From Rhizobium sp. Q54 (GTDB lineage: Bacteria; Pseudomonadota; Alphaproteobacteria; Micropepsales; Micropepsaceae), in NCBI GenBank assembly GCA_945882615.1, contig CAMCWK010000014.1, positions 1 through 64,000 of the forward strand: a DNA stretch of 64,000 nucleotides, given 5' to 3'. Shown here one piece after another: positions 8,648 to 17,269 of the stretch (within the stretch, counting starts at the first letter, position 1; every line of letters starts with the position of its first letter). The notes beneath the pieces were generated by a model, which saw only the letters and a list, made by a program, of their open reading frames with translations, ran no database searches and was not told where the DNA came from. Both the position numbers and the translations under genes were made by a program.

Positions 8648-10068
8648 GGCAGCAACAGGCGCGCCGCCGCATTGCGCAGGCGCAGCCATATCGGTTCCGC
8701 TGCCAGGCATTCGGGCTCCAGCCGGGCGCCCCGCGCGATCTTTTCATCGATGATCAAGTCCAGCCGGGCGGTGAAATCCCGGTTGACGCATTCCACATCC
8801 AGCTCGAAATTGAGCCGGAGGCTGCGCACATCCCAGTTGGATGAGCCGATCCAGCTCCATTCCCCGTCCACGGTGCAGAGCTTGGCGTGATCGAAGGGCT
8901 CCGGCGTGGCGAAGATGCAGGCCTTGATGTGCAGGAAAAAGCGCAAGTGCCCGCGCATCGCCCAGTCCATCACCCGCTGGTCGCTTTTCTTCGGGACGAC
9001 AATTTGCACTTCAACGCCGCGCAGCCCGGCTTGGGCGATTGCGAATTGCAGCCGCGGATCTGGCAGGAAGTAGGGTGTGACGATTCGGATGCGCTTCCTG
9101 GCCAGCGACAGCGCCGCCCCCAGGATCATTTCGGACTTGTAGATGTCGGCGTCGGGGCCCGAGCGGACGGCTCGCGCAAAAACGTCACCCATGGGCGTCA
9201 AGGGCGGCCACCAGCATGCGTCATCCAGCAGCTCTTCGGTGGTGAAGGTCCAGTCGCGGGCGAACGCATCCATGATCACCCGCACCACGGGCCCTTCGAT
9301 GCAAAAATGCATATCGGTGATGGCCTTCGGACCGAACCGGCGCCGGGAGTTCTCGATCCCGATATTCATGCCGCCAGTGAAGGCAATGCGCCCGTCCACC
9401 ACCAGCACCTTGCGATGGTTGCGCATGTTGAGGAACGGCATGCGCCAGGGCAGGCAGGTGTGCAGGAAGCGCTCGCAGTGAACGCCGCCCGCGCGCATCC
9501 GGCGCAGGATAGGGATGAAGAAATATCCGGCGCCAACACCGTCCAGCAGCACCCGCACCTTTACGCCGCGCCGGGCGGCTTCGATCAGGGCGTCGGCGAA
9601 TTCGCGGCCCGTATCGTCGTTGCGGAAGATGTAGGAGGTCAGGCCGATGCACTGCCTGGCGCCGCGGATCGCCTCCAGCATGACGGGATAGGCCTCGTCG
9701 CCGTTGTTCAGCGCCGTCACGGCATTGCCCGCTGTCAGCGGCTCGCCCGTCACGCGTCCACTGGCGTCGCAAAGCAGGGCGATGTTTTCCGCCGTTTGCG
9801 GACAGGCGGGACCGGGGCCGCCGGCCCGGGCGTCCAGCCAGCGCATTTTCACGGCCCGTCGCGTCACCCGGTTGATGCCAAACAGGTAATAGAGCAGGGA
9901 GCCGAAGATCGGCGCCAGCCAGACCAGCCCAATCCAGCCCAGGGCCCGGGGTACGTCGTTCTTCTTGAGCAGGATGTCGACCGTCACCAGCCCCGCCAGC
10001 AGGACGTAGACGCTCAGTGCTACCCCCTCCAGCAGCGGGGTCGACCATTCTATGGGGATTGGAAACAT
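8638..10068 (-). CDS. cls: Cardiolipin synthase (phospholipase D superfamily)
   Basis: A 476-residue membrane enzyme that condenses two phosphatidylglycerols, or PG with a second phospholipid, into cardiolipin. Two N-terminal membrane segments (about residues 12-33 and 40-65) precede two PLD domains. The first HKD motif is HRKVLVVDGRIAFTGGMNIG; the second is HAKLCTVDGEWSWIGSSNWD. Between them lie LTSYIFRNDDTGREF and ILLGAALSLARKRIRIVTPYF-type segments typical of ClsA. Length matches the family. It converges with the MFS gene, overlapping by 10 bases, and has its own upstream region at 10069-10178. Which Cls paralogue it represents is not decidable here. Confidence 0.93.
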   Translation of the reverse strand: MFPIPIEWSTPLLEGVALSVYVLLAGLVTVDILLKKNDVPRALGWIGLVWLAPIFGSLLYYLFGINRVTRRAVKMRWLDARAGGPGPACPQTAENIALLCDASGRVTGEPLTAGNAVTALNNGDEAYPVMLEAIRGARQCIGLTSYIFRNDDTGREFADALIEAARRGVKVRVLLDGVGAGYFFIPILRRMRAGGVHCERFLHTCLPWRMPFLNMRNHRKVLVVDGRIAFTGGMNIGIENSRRRFGPKAITDMHFCIEGPVVRVIMDAFARDWTFTTEELLDDACWWPPLTPMGDVFARAVRSGPDADIYKSEMILGAALSLARKRIRIVTPYFLPDPRLQFAIAQAGLRGVEVQIVVPKKSDQRVMDWAMRGHLRFFLHIKACIFATPEPFDHAKLCTVDGEWSWIGSSNWDVRSLRLNFELDVECVNRDFTARLDLIIDEKIARGARLEPECLAAEPIWLRLRNAAARLLLPYL

Positions 10069-10178
10069 TTTCCCGTAAGACCGTTTTTCTTATGCTATTC
10101 GAAGGGTTAGACTTGAAACTTGTTCGAAATTCGCCAGTTTAAATAAGCATAGTGTCTATAACGCATTCAGGGCCGAAT

Positions 10179-10871
10179 ATGGCGCCGTCTTTTCCGAATC
10201 ATTCCGCAGACACTTCCCTGCGCGTGGTGAGCTGGAATCTGTTGCGCCGGGTCGGCGCGGGCGTGGAAGACGTCGCCAAGCTGGTGAAGAGCCATCATCC
10301 CGACCTGCTGCTGCTGCAGGAATGCACCGAGGATATCATCACCCTGCCGTCGCTGGTGGGAGGGCATTTCTTCCGCCATCCCATGCAATCGCGCATCTAT
10401 GGCCTGGCCGCGTGGAGCCCGCATCCCTTTGCCGCCTCCACCGAAATCCGTCTGCCGGCCTCCATCCTGCCGGGCCGGGTGCCGCCCCGCCTGGCACAGC
10501 TCATCGTCTTTCGCGACATCACTTTCGCCAATGTGCATCTGAGTCACGGCCAGTTCCTCAATCGCTTCCAGCTGCGCCACATCATCGAACAGATGGAAGG
10601 CCCCGCCGCCATCATCGGCGACTTCAATGCGGTGGGCCCGGTGGGCTTGCAGGGGTTCAGCGATATCGGCCCGCGCCGCCGCACCCATCGCGCCGGCAAG
10701 ATCGTCAATCTGCGGCTGGACCGCTGCATCGCGCGCGGTCTGGTCTGCTCGGCGTCCGAAGTGCTCGACAAGGGGCCCAGCGACCATCACCCCATGGTGC
10801 TGAACATCACGGCCTCCGGCGCCTTCCGCACGCCGTCGCTGGAAGACAGCGCGCTGATTGGGATTCACTAG
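10179..10871 (+). CDS. Endonuclease/exonuclease/phosphatase family protein
   Basis: A roughly 230-residue EEP-fold hydrolase. Diagnostic pieces are VVSWNLLRR (Asn ligand), PDLLLLQECTED (metal-binding Glu), AIIGDFNAVGP (Asp/Asn pair) and GPSDHHPMVLNI (catalytic Asp-His). The fold serves DNA-repair nucleases, inositol phosphatases and sphingomyelinases, and the actual substrate is unknown. Being beside a cardiolipin synthase on the opposite strand allows a lipid-related role, but this is weak. I prefer ATG 10179; an in-frame GTG at 10152 would add nine residues. No signal peptide is visible. It overlaps the convergent glycerate kinase by 4 bases. Confidence 0.82.
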   Translation: MAPSFPNHSADTSLRVVSWNLLRRVGAGVEDVAKLVKSHHPDLLLLQECTEDIITLPSLVGGHFFRHPMQSRIYGLAAWSPHPFAASTEIRLPASILPGRVPPRLAQLIVFRDITFANVHLSHGQFLNRFQLRHIIEQMEGPAAIIGDFNAVGPVGLQGFSDIGPRRRTHRAGKIVNLRLDRCIARGLVCSASEVLDKGPSDHHPMVLNITASGAFRTPSLEDSALIGIH

Positions 10872-11965
10872 AGGGCGAGCTTCGCCGCGGTCTTTTCCAG
10901 ATTTCTGGCAGTGCTCGCCAGCATTTCCGCCAGCGGTTTTTCCCCGTCATTGATGCAATAGGCCGCTTTCAGTCCAATGTTGCGCAGCTGTTCGGGTGAC
11001 GCGGACAGCTTGCCGCTCAGCGCGATCACCGGGGTTTTTCCGGCGCGGCCACACAGGCCCTGGATCAGTTTTCCCTGCGCGCTCTGGCCGTCGAGATGGC
11101 CTTCGCCGGTGATGATCAAGTCGGCCTCGCGCGCGGCCGCGTCAAAGCCGGTCATGTCCAGCACGATTTCGATGCCGCGCCTTAAGGTGGCGCCAAAAAA
11201 CGCCATCGCTCCGAAGCCCAGCCCGCCGGCGGCACCAGCGCCTGGCGTCTGGGCGATGTCGCGGCCAAGCTGGTCTTTCACCAATTCTGCAATGTGTCGC
11301 AATCCGCCATCCAGGAAGGTGAGGCTTTCCTTCGTGCCGCCCTTTTGCGGCCCATAAATCCAGGCGGCGCCGGTGGGACCGAAGAGCGGATTGGTCACGT
11401 CACATAACACTTCCATGCTTTCGAACGGCGTCGGCGCGGGGACGAGGGTGACGATATTTTTCAGCTCCCCGCCATTGGGCGTCACGGGCCTGCCATGCGC
11501 ATCCAGAAAGCCCCAGCCCAGTGCCGCCGCCGCGCCGATGCCGGCGTCATTGGTGGCGCTGCCGCCGATCGCCAGAATGGCGCGCTTGGCGCCATGCGCC
11601 TTGGCGTCGGCCAGCAACTGTCCGGTGCCGAAGGTGGAGGCTTTGAGCGGGTCGCGTTCCGCCAGGCTCAGACGCTGCAACCCGCTGGCCTCGGCCATTT
11701 CCACCACGCAGGTTGCGGCATCCGCCGACAGGCCATAGCGCCCTTTGATGGGGCGGCCCAGAGGATCGGCGACTTCCTTTTCCATCCAGTTCAGGCCGAG
11801 GGGGCCGCGCAGCACGTCCAGCAGGCCTTCGCCGCCATCCGACAGTGGCATTTCAGTAATGCGCGCATCGGGATGGCTTTGGCGCAGGCCGCTGGCGATG
11901 GCGCGGCAGACATCATCGGCGGCAAGCGCGTCCTTGAAGGAGTCACAGGCGATCAGGATATTCAT
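10868..11965 (-). CDS. Glycerate kinase (type I, GarK/GlxK family)
   Basis: This enzyme phosphorylates D-glycerate (to 2-phosphoglycerate in most members of this family). The 365-residue length and landmarks are typical: MNILIACDSFKDAL at the start, EMPLSDGGEGLLDVL, AKRAILAIGGSATNDAGIGAAAALGW, and DLIITGEGHLDGQSAQGK, which contributes to the active site. It would complete the route hydroxypyruvate, tartronate semialdehyde, glycerate, glycolysis that begins with the isomerase at 1468-2235, although no tartronate semialdehyde reductase appears in the window. The DUF924 gene lies 24 bases upstream on the same strand and may be co-transcribed. Confidence 0.93.
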   Translation of the reverse strand: MNILIACDSFKDALAADDVCRAIASGLRQSHPDARITEMPLSDGGEGLLDVLRGPLGLNWMEKEVADPLGRPIKGRYGLSADAATCVVEMAEASGLQRLSLAERDPLKASTFGTGQLLADAKAHGAKRAILAIGGSATNDAGIGAAAALGWGFLDAHGRPVTPNGGELKNIVTLVPAPTPFESMEVLCDVTNPLFGPTGAAWIYGPQKGGTKESLTFLDGGLRHIAELVKDQLGRDIAQTPGAGAAGGLGFGAMAFFGATLRRGIEIVLDMTGFDAAAREADLIITGEGHLDGQSAQGKLIQGLCGRAGKTPVIALSGKLSASPEQLRNIGLKAAYCINDGEKPLAEMLASTARNLEKTAAKLAL

Positions 11966-11989
11966 GGGGCGCGGTTATAGAGGGATGTT

Positions 11990-12535
11990 TCAGCCCGCGA
12001 AACCACCCTGTGCGAGGTAGGCAATTTCTTCGGGCGTCGAGACGCGTCCCATCACGGCATTGCGGTGGGGAAAGCGGCCGAAACGCGTGATCAGGTCCGC
12101 ATGGAGTTTTGCATAATCCAGCCCCAGTTTGTCGCCAAGCTTTTCAAACAGCGCCACCGCCCGCGCCTGGGACCCGGCATCCTCGTGATGCTCAAAGGGC
12201 AGATAGAAGAAGGCGCGCAGGCCTGGCTCGGTCTGGGCGTCGAAGCCGCGCGCCAGCGCCCGCTCCGCGATCTCGCGCGCCATGGCGTCGGTGGCGAAGG
12301 CATGGGCGGAGTGCCGATAAAGGTTGCGGGGAAACTGGTCGGTCAGCAGCAGCAAGGCGAGCGCGCCTTCCGCCGCGTTTTCCCAATCCGCCAGATCGCC
12401 CCGCGCCGCGATCAGGTGTGCCTCGCCAAAGCGTTCCTGTATCTGCGCGTCGAACGCCGCGCCGCCGCCGAACCATTTTTTGGGTCCGGCTTCGCGCCAG
12501 AAGGCAATGACATCCGATGGGGTGATTTCGCTCAT
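11990..12535 (-). CDS. DUF924 family protein
   Basis: A 181-residue protein matching DUF924, an all-helical TPR-like family common in proteobacteria. Typical segments are VIAFWREAGPKKWFGGG, LLLTDQFPRNLYRHSAHAFATD, FFYLPFEHHED and GRFPHRNAVMGR. No enzymatic function is established for the family; conserved His and Arg residues suggest binding of a small ligand. It is predicted to be cytoplasmic, since no signal or membrane segment is present. It is followed by the glycerate kinase gene and diverges from the SUMF1-like gene, with about 54 bases between starts. Confidence 0.9.
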   Translation of the reverse strand: MSEITPSDVIAFWREAGPKKWFGGGAAFDAQIQERFGEAHLIAARGDLADWENAAEGALALLLLTDQFPRNLYRHSAHAFATDAMAREIAERALARGFDAQTEPGLRAFFYLPFEHHEDAGSQARAVALFEKLGDKLGLDYAKLHADLITRFGRFPHRNAVMGRVSTPEEIAYLAQGGFAG

Positions 12536-12589
12536 GATGTCCTTTCTTTAAGCGGAAAACACGTTGCACGGCCGCGGGTTCCTGTTCTT

Positions 12590-13489
12590 ATGCACGCCAT
12601 GACCTGGTTGCGCATCACTCTCGTGCTGGTTGCCGTCCTGATTTTGGGCGCGCAGGCCAAGGAAGACCGCAGTTTCACCGAATGCCCGGAATGCCCGGAG
12701 ATGGTGGGCATTCCGGCGGGAAAATTTCTGATGGGCAGCCCGGCGCGGGAAGCCGGACGGTTTGATTCCGAAGGGCCGCAGCGCGCGGTGACGCTCAAGG
12801 CCTTTGCGCTGGGAAAATATCCTGTCACCAGCGGGCAGTTCCTCACTTTCCTCAATGCCACCGGCTACCGGCCCAAGCCCTGCAACGAAATGCTGGGGCT
12901 GGGCTGGAAGCAGCTGTTTCGCGGTCAGGCCGCCACCCCCACCGATGTCGAGCCGCCGCTATGGCCGGCGGTGTGTCTGGACTGGAAAGACGCCGAAGCC
13001 TTTATCGCCTGGATCAATGCCCGCGCCCGTGCCGCCCGCCCCGCCCTGGGCGCCCGCAATCCCTATCGCCTGCCCAGCGAGGCGGAATGGGAATATGCCG
13101 CCCGCGCCGGCACCAATACCGCGCGCTGGTGGGGCGAGGAGATCGGTCAGGGCAATGCCAACTGCAATGGCTGCGGCAGCCAGTGGGACAACAAGCTGCT
13201 GGCGCCGGTGAGCAGCTTCGCGCCCAATCCCTTCGGTATCGTCGGCATGTTGGGCAATGTCTGGGAATGGACCGCGGACTGCTGGCATCCGTCCTATGTC
13301 GGCGCACCCACCGATGGCCGTGCCTGGACAGAATCTTTCTGCGTCCGGCGCAGCATTCGGGGGGGCTCGTGGAACAATGTCCCGATCTTCATCCGCAGCG
13401 CCGCACGGGCCGGGGCCGCGGAAAACGGCGCCGGCGATTATGATTATTCAACCTTGACCGGATTTCGGCTCGCGCGGGATTTACCGTAG
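12590..13489 (+). CDS. SUMF1 / formylglycine-generating-enzyme-like protein, exported, lacking the active-site cysteine pair
   Basis: A 299-residue protein with an N-terminal hydrophobic signal (WLRITLVLVAVLILGAQA) followed by a SUMF1/FGE-sulfatase domain. Landmarks are MVGIPAGKFLMGSP, KYPVTSGQFLTFLNATGY, YRLPSEAEWEYAARAG, GNVWEWTADCW and RSIRGGSWNNVPIFIRSA. True formylglycine generators have a cysteine pair just after the RGGS segment; here that stretch reads SWNNVPIFIRSAARAG with no Cys, so sulfatase activation is unlikely. The related EgtB/DGR-type proteins show that the fold has many roles. The start is ATG 12590, or ATG 12599. It overlaps the convergent TonB-like gene by 9 bases. Confidence 0.85.
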   Translation: MHAMTWLRITLVLVAVLILGAQAKEDRSFTECPECPEMVGIPAGKFLMGSPAREAGRFDSEGPQRAVTLKAFALGKYPVTSGQFLTFLNATGYRPKPCNEMLGLGWKQLFRGQAATPTDVEPPLWPAVCLDWKDAEAFIAWINARARAARPALGARNPYRLPSEAEWEYAARAGTNTARWWGEEIGQGNANCNGCGSQWDNKLLAPVSSFAPNPFGIVGMLGNVWEWTADCWHPSYVGAPTDGRAWTESFCVRRSIRGGSWNNVPIFIRSAARAGAAENGAGDYDYSTLTGFRLARDLP

Positions 13490-14182
13490 GACTGCTTTGG
13501 GATCGAGATCGATAGTCAACACCGTGACGCGGTCATAGCGTCCCGGCGGCAGCCGGATAGGAGACGACAGCAAGGCGGCGTTGCGCGCGCTTAGCGCCAT
13601 GTTGCGAAACGCACCGTCGCTGTGAAAGCGCGCCTGGTCCACAACGGTAACCTCGTCGATCACGCCGCTGCGCAGCAGCCGCACCCGCACCACCACCGGC
13701 AGGTCGCGTGCGCCCGCGATGCCAAGATCGGGTAGCCAGCGCCGCAAAATCTGCGCCCGTATGAAATCCCGGAGGGCATAGTTGCCTTCGCCGCCGCCCG
13801 CGCCGCCGCTGTTCAGCGTGCCGCTATTGTCGGCGTCGGGCAGTGCCCTATCGGGGGCTTTCAGCTGTGCCAGCGCGCGCAGTCTGGCCGACAGAGGATC
13901 GACCGGCTCGCGCACACTGTCCGGCCTGGTTCCTGCGGGCGCGGGGGCGCTGTCGGGACGGGCCACGGCCGTCTGCAATCGCGCTGCCGGCGCGGTGCTG
14001 CCTTGGCCCCGCGTGCCCCCGATCACCAGATCCACGGGAAGGGCGCGAAATATCGTCGGCTGCATTTGGGAGCGGTGCGCGAGATACCACAACGCGGCCA
14101 GCAGCAGCGCCCCATGCAGCAGCAGCGAAAAGCCGATCCCGCCCCATCGCTCCCGGATTTGCCTGACCCGACTGGTGTCCAT
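13481..14182 (-). CDS. TonB/TolA-like C-terminal domain protein, inner-membrane anchored
   Basis: The 233-residue protein has a single N-terminal membrane anchor (about residues 16-36, GIGFSLLLHGALLLAALWYLA), the arrangement of TonB and TolA. A low-complexity Ala/Pro/Arg linker of some 80 residues and a Gly-rich patch (GGAGGGEG) follow. The C-terminal 90 residues (FIRAQILRRWLPDLGI, VVVRVRLLRSGVIDEVTVVD) resemble TonB/TolA-type periplasmic domains. No exbB/exbD or tolQR genes are nearby. An energy-transducing or scaffold role across the periplasm is inferred from the architecture only. Confidence 0.7.
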   Translation of the reverse strand: MDTSRVRQIRERWGGIGFSLLLHGALLLAALWYLAHRSQMQPTIFRALPVDLVIGGTRGQGSTAPAARLQTAVARPDSAPAPAGTRPDSVREPVDPLSARLRALAQLKAPDRALPDADNSGTLNSGGAGGGEGNYALRDFIRAQILRRWLPDLGIAGARDLPVVVRVRLLRSGVIDEVTVVDQARFHSDGAFRNMALSARNAALLSSPIRLPPGRYDRVTVLTIDLDPKAVLR

Positions 14183-14227
14183 CGGGCCAGTCTATGAATT
14201 TAACCCTTCCTGCGCTATTGAGCCGTG

Positions 14228-14839
14228 ATGAAGATCAAGCTCCATCAGAATGACCTGCCGGACGGCCTGAATCTGGGCCCGGTCGTGGCGATCGACACCG
14301 AAACGCTGGGTCTCAACCCTTTTCGCGACCGGCTCTGCCTGGCGCAATTGTCGTCGGGCGACGGGGTCTGCCATGCGGTGCAGTTCGCAGCCGGAAATTA
14401 CGCGGCGCCCAATCTGAAAAAGCTTCTGGCCGATCCCGCCACCACCAAGCTGTTCCATTTCGCCCGCTTCGACATCGCCATGTTCCGCCGCTATCTGAAT
14501 GTGGAGTGCAAACCGGTCTATTGCACCAAGATCGCCTCCAAGCTGGTGCGCACCTATACCGACAGGCATGGCCTCAAGGATCTGGTGCGCGAACTGTTGG
14601 GCGTCGAATTGTCGAAGGAGCAGCAATCCTCCGACTGGGGCGCCAAGGCGCTGACGGAGAAGCAGCTCTCCTATGCCGCCAATGACGTCGCCCATCTGCA
14701 CCAGCTGAAGGCGGCACTGGATGCGATGCTGGCGCGCGAGGGCCGCACCAATCTGGCCAAGGCCTGTTTCGACTTCCTGCCGAGCCGCGCCGAGCTGGAT
14801 CTGGCGGGCTGGGAAGACGTTGACCTTTTTGCGCACTGA
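14228..14839 (+). CDS. rnd: Ribonuclease D-type 3'-5' exonuclease (single DEDDy domain)
   Basis: A 203-residue exonuclease consisting only of the DEDDy catalytic domain, the short form common in alphaproteobacteria, without the HRDC domains of E. coli RNase D. Exo I is VAIDTETLGLNPFRDRLCL (Asp and Glu ligands), Exo II lies in FHFARFDIAMFRRYL (Asp), and Exo III is YAANDVAHLHQL (Tyr and Asp). LKDLVRELLGVELSKEQQSSDWGA is a typical connecting segment. It trims 3' ends of tRNA and other structured RNAs. I use ATG 14228; GTG 14225 precedes it directly. It is divergent from the TonB-like gene. Confidence 0.9.
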   Translation: MKIKLHQNDLPDGLNLGPVVAIDTETLGLNPFRDRLCLAQLSSGDGVCHAVQFAAGNYAAPNLKKLLADPATTKLFHFARFDIAMFRRYLNVECKPVYCTKIASKLVRTYTDRHGLKDLVRELLGVELSKEQQSSDWGAKALTEKQLSYAANDVAHLHQLKAALDAMLAREGRTNLAKACFDFLPSRAELDLAGWEDVDLFAH

Positions 14840-14936
14840 TGTGCGCGGGGGCATCTTAGCCCATTGATGCTCCGTAGTCGGAGCGTTTGCACCGTAAACC
14901 GGCCCGCCTTGCGGTCGGTCCCATTTCGCGCGAAAC

Positions 14937-14953
14937 TTGGCACGAAATTCGCT
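14937..14953 (+). promoter_or_regulatory. Candidate sigma-54 promoter upstream of kdsD-lptCAB-rpoN
   Basis: The sequence TTGGCACGAAATTCGCT has the GG and GC elements (14939-14940 and 14951-14952) separated by exactly ten bases, as in TGGCACG-N4-TTGC promoters, with one deviation (TC for TT before the GC). It lies about 70 bases ahead of the kdsD start. Because rpoN is the fifth gene of this run, it could provide autoregulation. This is a visual match to a short motif, and no activator site was identified. Confidence 0.4.
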
Positions 14954-15022
14954 TAACGCCTCCGTAACCTGGGTGGCCTAAGCTGGCGCGTATGTAAATA
15001 CGCAATAATATCAAAGGCTTGA

Positions 15023-16027
15023 ATGTCACCCTCCAAGGCAAACCTGACACCCGTGACGGTCGATAACGCGGCCAGCGATTTGGCGGCTGCCCGCCGGGTG
15101 CTGAGCACGGCCGCGGCGGCGCTGGAGAGCCTGGCCGACTGCCTGGACGCAGACTTTACCCGGGCCGTGGGTCTGATCCTCGGTGTCAAAGGCCGCGTCA
15201 TCGTCAGCGGCATGGGCAAGTCGGGCCATATCGCCCGCAAGATCGCCGCCACCCTGTCCTCGACCGGGACCCCGGCCTATTTCGTTCATCCCGCCGAAGC
15301 CAGCCATGGCGACATGGGTGCCATCACCCGCCAGGACGCGCTGCTGCTGCTGTCCTGGGGCGGGGAGACGGCGGAGCTTTCCGACCTCATCACCTATGCC
15401 AAGCGCCACGGCCTTCCCATCATCGCCATCGGCGCCAATCCGGACTCAACCCTGATCAAGGCGGCGGACGTAAAGCTGCTGCTGCCGCGCGCCCCCGAAG
15501 CCTGTCCCATGGGGCTGGCGCCCACCACCTCGACCACCATGATGCTGAGCCTGGGCGATGCCCTGGCGGTGGCGCTGATGGAGCGCAAGGGTTTCTCGCC
15601 CGACCAGTATCGCGATTTTCATCCCGGCGGATCGCTTGGCCGGGCCCTGGTGCGGGTGTCCGACCTGATGCATAGCGGCGGCGAGATCCCGCTGGCCGCG
15701 CAAGGCGCCGGGATGCGCGAGGTTCTGCTGACCATGGCCTCGGGCCGGATGGGCTGTGTCGGCATCGTGGACGGCGACGGCAATCTTGTCGGCATTGTCA
15801 CCGATGGTGATGTCCGCCGCCACGCGGAAAAAGGCTTCGAGAACCGCGCCGCGCGCGATGTGATGACCAGGGGCCCCCAGATCGCCAATCCCGATCAGCT
15901 GGCGGCCGAGGCCCTCAGCCTGATGACAGAAAAGAAAATCACCCAGCTTTTCGTGCTGGAAGAAGGCGGCGGCAAGCCGCTCGGCATCCTGCACATCCAT
16001 GACTGCCTGCGCGCGGGGCTTGCATAA
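15023..16027 (+). CDS. kdsD: Arabinose-5-phosphate isomerase (KdsD/KpsF/GutQ family)
   Basis: KdsD isomerises ribulose-5-phosphate to arabinose-5-phosphate, the precursor of Kdo for lipopolysaccharide. The 334-residue protein has an N-terminal SIS domain (VIVSGMGKSGHIARKIAATLSSTGTPA, SWGGETAELSDL, LAPTTSTTMMLSLGDALA) and two C-terminal CBS domains (VSDLMHSGGEIPL, then ARDVMTRGPQIANPDQLAAEAL). The FHPGGSLGR junction is typical. It is the first gene of a run into lptC, lptA, lptB and rpoN, consistent with coordinated LPS synthesis and export. Confidence 0.95.
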   Translation: MSPSKANLTPVTVDNAASDLAAARRVLSTAAAALESLADCLDADFTRAVGLILGVKGRVIVSGMGKSGHIARKIAATLSSTGTPAYFVHPAEASHGDMGAITRQDALLLLSWGGETAELSDLITYAKRHGLPIIAIGANPDSTLIKAADVKLLLPRAPEACPMGLAPTTSTTMMLSLGDALAVALMERKGFSPDQYRDFHPGGSLGRALVRVSDLMHSGGEIPLAAQGAGMREVLLTMASGRMGCVGIVDGDGNLVGIVTDGDVRRHAEKGFENRAARDVMTRGPQIANPDQLAAEALSLMTEKKITQLFVLEEGGGKPLGILHIHDCLRAGLA

Positions 16028-16037
16028 TGGAGATGGC

Positions 16038-16694
16038 ATGAGCATGGCAGCGGATGAGAACCGCCCGCAGTATGACTGGTCGGCACGGGTCCGCACCACC
16101 GCCAGAGAAGCACTGCGTTATTCCAAATTCGTCTATCTGATGAAGCGGCTGCTGTCGCTGGGCGCGTTCCTGATTATCGCGGCGGTGCTGGCCTTCTTTT
16201 TCGTCCAGCGCCAGCCGCGCCAGCTCTCCATGTCTTATGAAAAGTTGGGCCGCATCGAGAACGATCTTGCCATGGTCAAGCCCCGGTTGACCGGTGCTGA
16301 CGCCAAAGGCAATCCGTTTGTGATCACCGCTGACATGGCGGTGCAGGATTCCCAGAACGCCAAGAAAGCCAGCCTTCAGAATCTCGAAGCCGATCTGGCA
16401 ATGGACAAGACCAGTTGGGTCAATGCCCGCGCCCGCGCCGGCATGGTGGATATGGCGGCGGGCAGGCTGGAGCTGACCGGCGGCATCGATATCTTCACCG
16501 ACACGGGCTATGAACTGCACAGCCAGAGCGCCTCGATGAACCTGAAACAGAGCGTGGTGCACGGCCACCAGCCGGTAACCGGGCAGGGCCCCGACGGCAC
16601 CTTTCGCGCCGACGGCTTCCACGCCGACCGCAACACCAATCTCCTGACCCTCAGTGGCAATGTGCGTATGACGCTTCACGGATCCGGCAAATGA
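16038..16694 (+). CDS. lptC: LPS export protein LptC
   Basis: LptC is the bitopic component that passes LPS from the LptBFG ABC transporter to LptA. The 218-residue protein has a cytoplasmic start of about 40 residues, one membrane segment (RLLSLGAFLIIAAVLAFFFV) and a beta-jellyroll periplasmic part with SYEKLGRIENDLAMVKPRLTG and repeated short strands ending GNVRMTLHGSGK. The start at ATG 16038 has GGAGA just upstream and begins 11 bases after the kdsD stop. The stop overlaps the lptA start as ATGA. Confidence 0.88.
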   Translation: MSMAADENRPQYDWSARVRTTAREALRYSKFVYLMKRLLSLGAFLIIAAVLAFFFVQRQPRQLSMSYEKLGRIENDLAMVKPRLTGADAKGNPFVITADMAVQDSQNAKKASLQNLEADLAMDKTSWVNARARAGMVDMAAGRLELTGGIDIFTDTGYELHSQSASMNLKQSVVHGHQPVTGQGPDGTFRADGFHADRNTNLLTLSGNVRMTLHGSGK

Positions 16695-17242
16695 AAAAAA
16701 TTCTCGCTTTCACCTTTTCATTCACACTGGCTTTTGCGTTCGGCGCCGCCATCAGCGGCACGCTTCAGGCGCAGACCCCGACCGCCAAGCCGGCGGCAAA
16801 GCCCGCGCCCAAGCGCAACAATGCCAACGCCGATATCAATATCAATTCCGACTCTTTCCAGGCTGACCTGAACGGCAAGACCGGTACCTGGCAGGGCAAT
16901 GTGGTCGTCACCCAGGGCGACATCAAGATGCGCGCCAACTCCGTGCGCGTGACCACGCTGGATGGCGATGCCGACAAGGTGAACGCCACCGGCAATGTGG
17001 TGGTGGATTCTCCGGCCAGCGGCACCGCCACCGGCGACAATGGTGTCTATGACGTCCCGCGCAAGATCGTGACCATGAACGGCAATGTCGTGCTCAAGAA
17101 GGACAAGAACGTGATGCGCGGCTCTCAGCTCACCGTCAATCTCGTCACCGGCCAGGCCACGCTGGGAGGCGGGGTAAAAAGCCAGGCCACGACCGGCGGC
17201 CGCGTCCAGGCGGTGTTCAGCCCCAGCGGAAACAAGCAGTAA
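16691..17242 (+). CDS. lptA: LPS transport periplasmic protein LptA
   Basis: LptA forms the periplasmic bridge for LPS. The 183-residue protein has a clear signal peptide (LAFTFSFTLAFAFGAAISGTLQA, about residues 4-27), a short Ala/Pro/Lys-rich linker and an OstA-type beta-jellyroll: SDSFQADLNGKTGTWQGNVVVTQGDIKMRAN, GNVVVDSPASGTATGDNGVYD, and MRGSQLTVNLVTGQATL. Translation is coupled to lptC through the ATGA overlap. Length and strand periodicity fit the family. Confidence 0.92.
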   Translation: MKKILAFTFSFTLAFAFGAAISGTLQAQTPTAKPAAKPAPKRNNANADININSDSFQADLNGKTGTWQGNVVVTQGDIKMRANSVRVTTLDGDADKVNATGNVVVDSPASGTATGDNGVYDVPRKIVTMNGNVVLKKDKNVMRGSQLTVNLVTGQATLGGGVKSQATTGGRVQAVFSPSGNKQ

Positions 17243-17269
17243 TTCACGGTTCCTTAAACACGAACAGGC

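Noticed and set aside
12590-13489. Annotation as a functional formylglycine-generating enzyme
   Set aside because: The catalytic cysteine pair after RGGS is absent, and no sulfatase gene is nearby.
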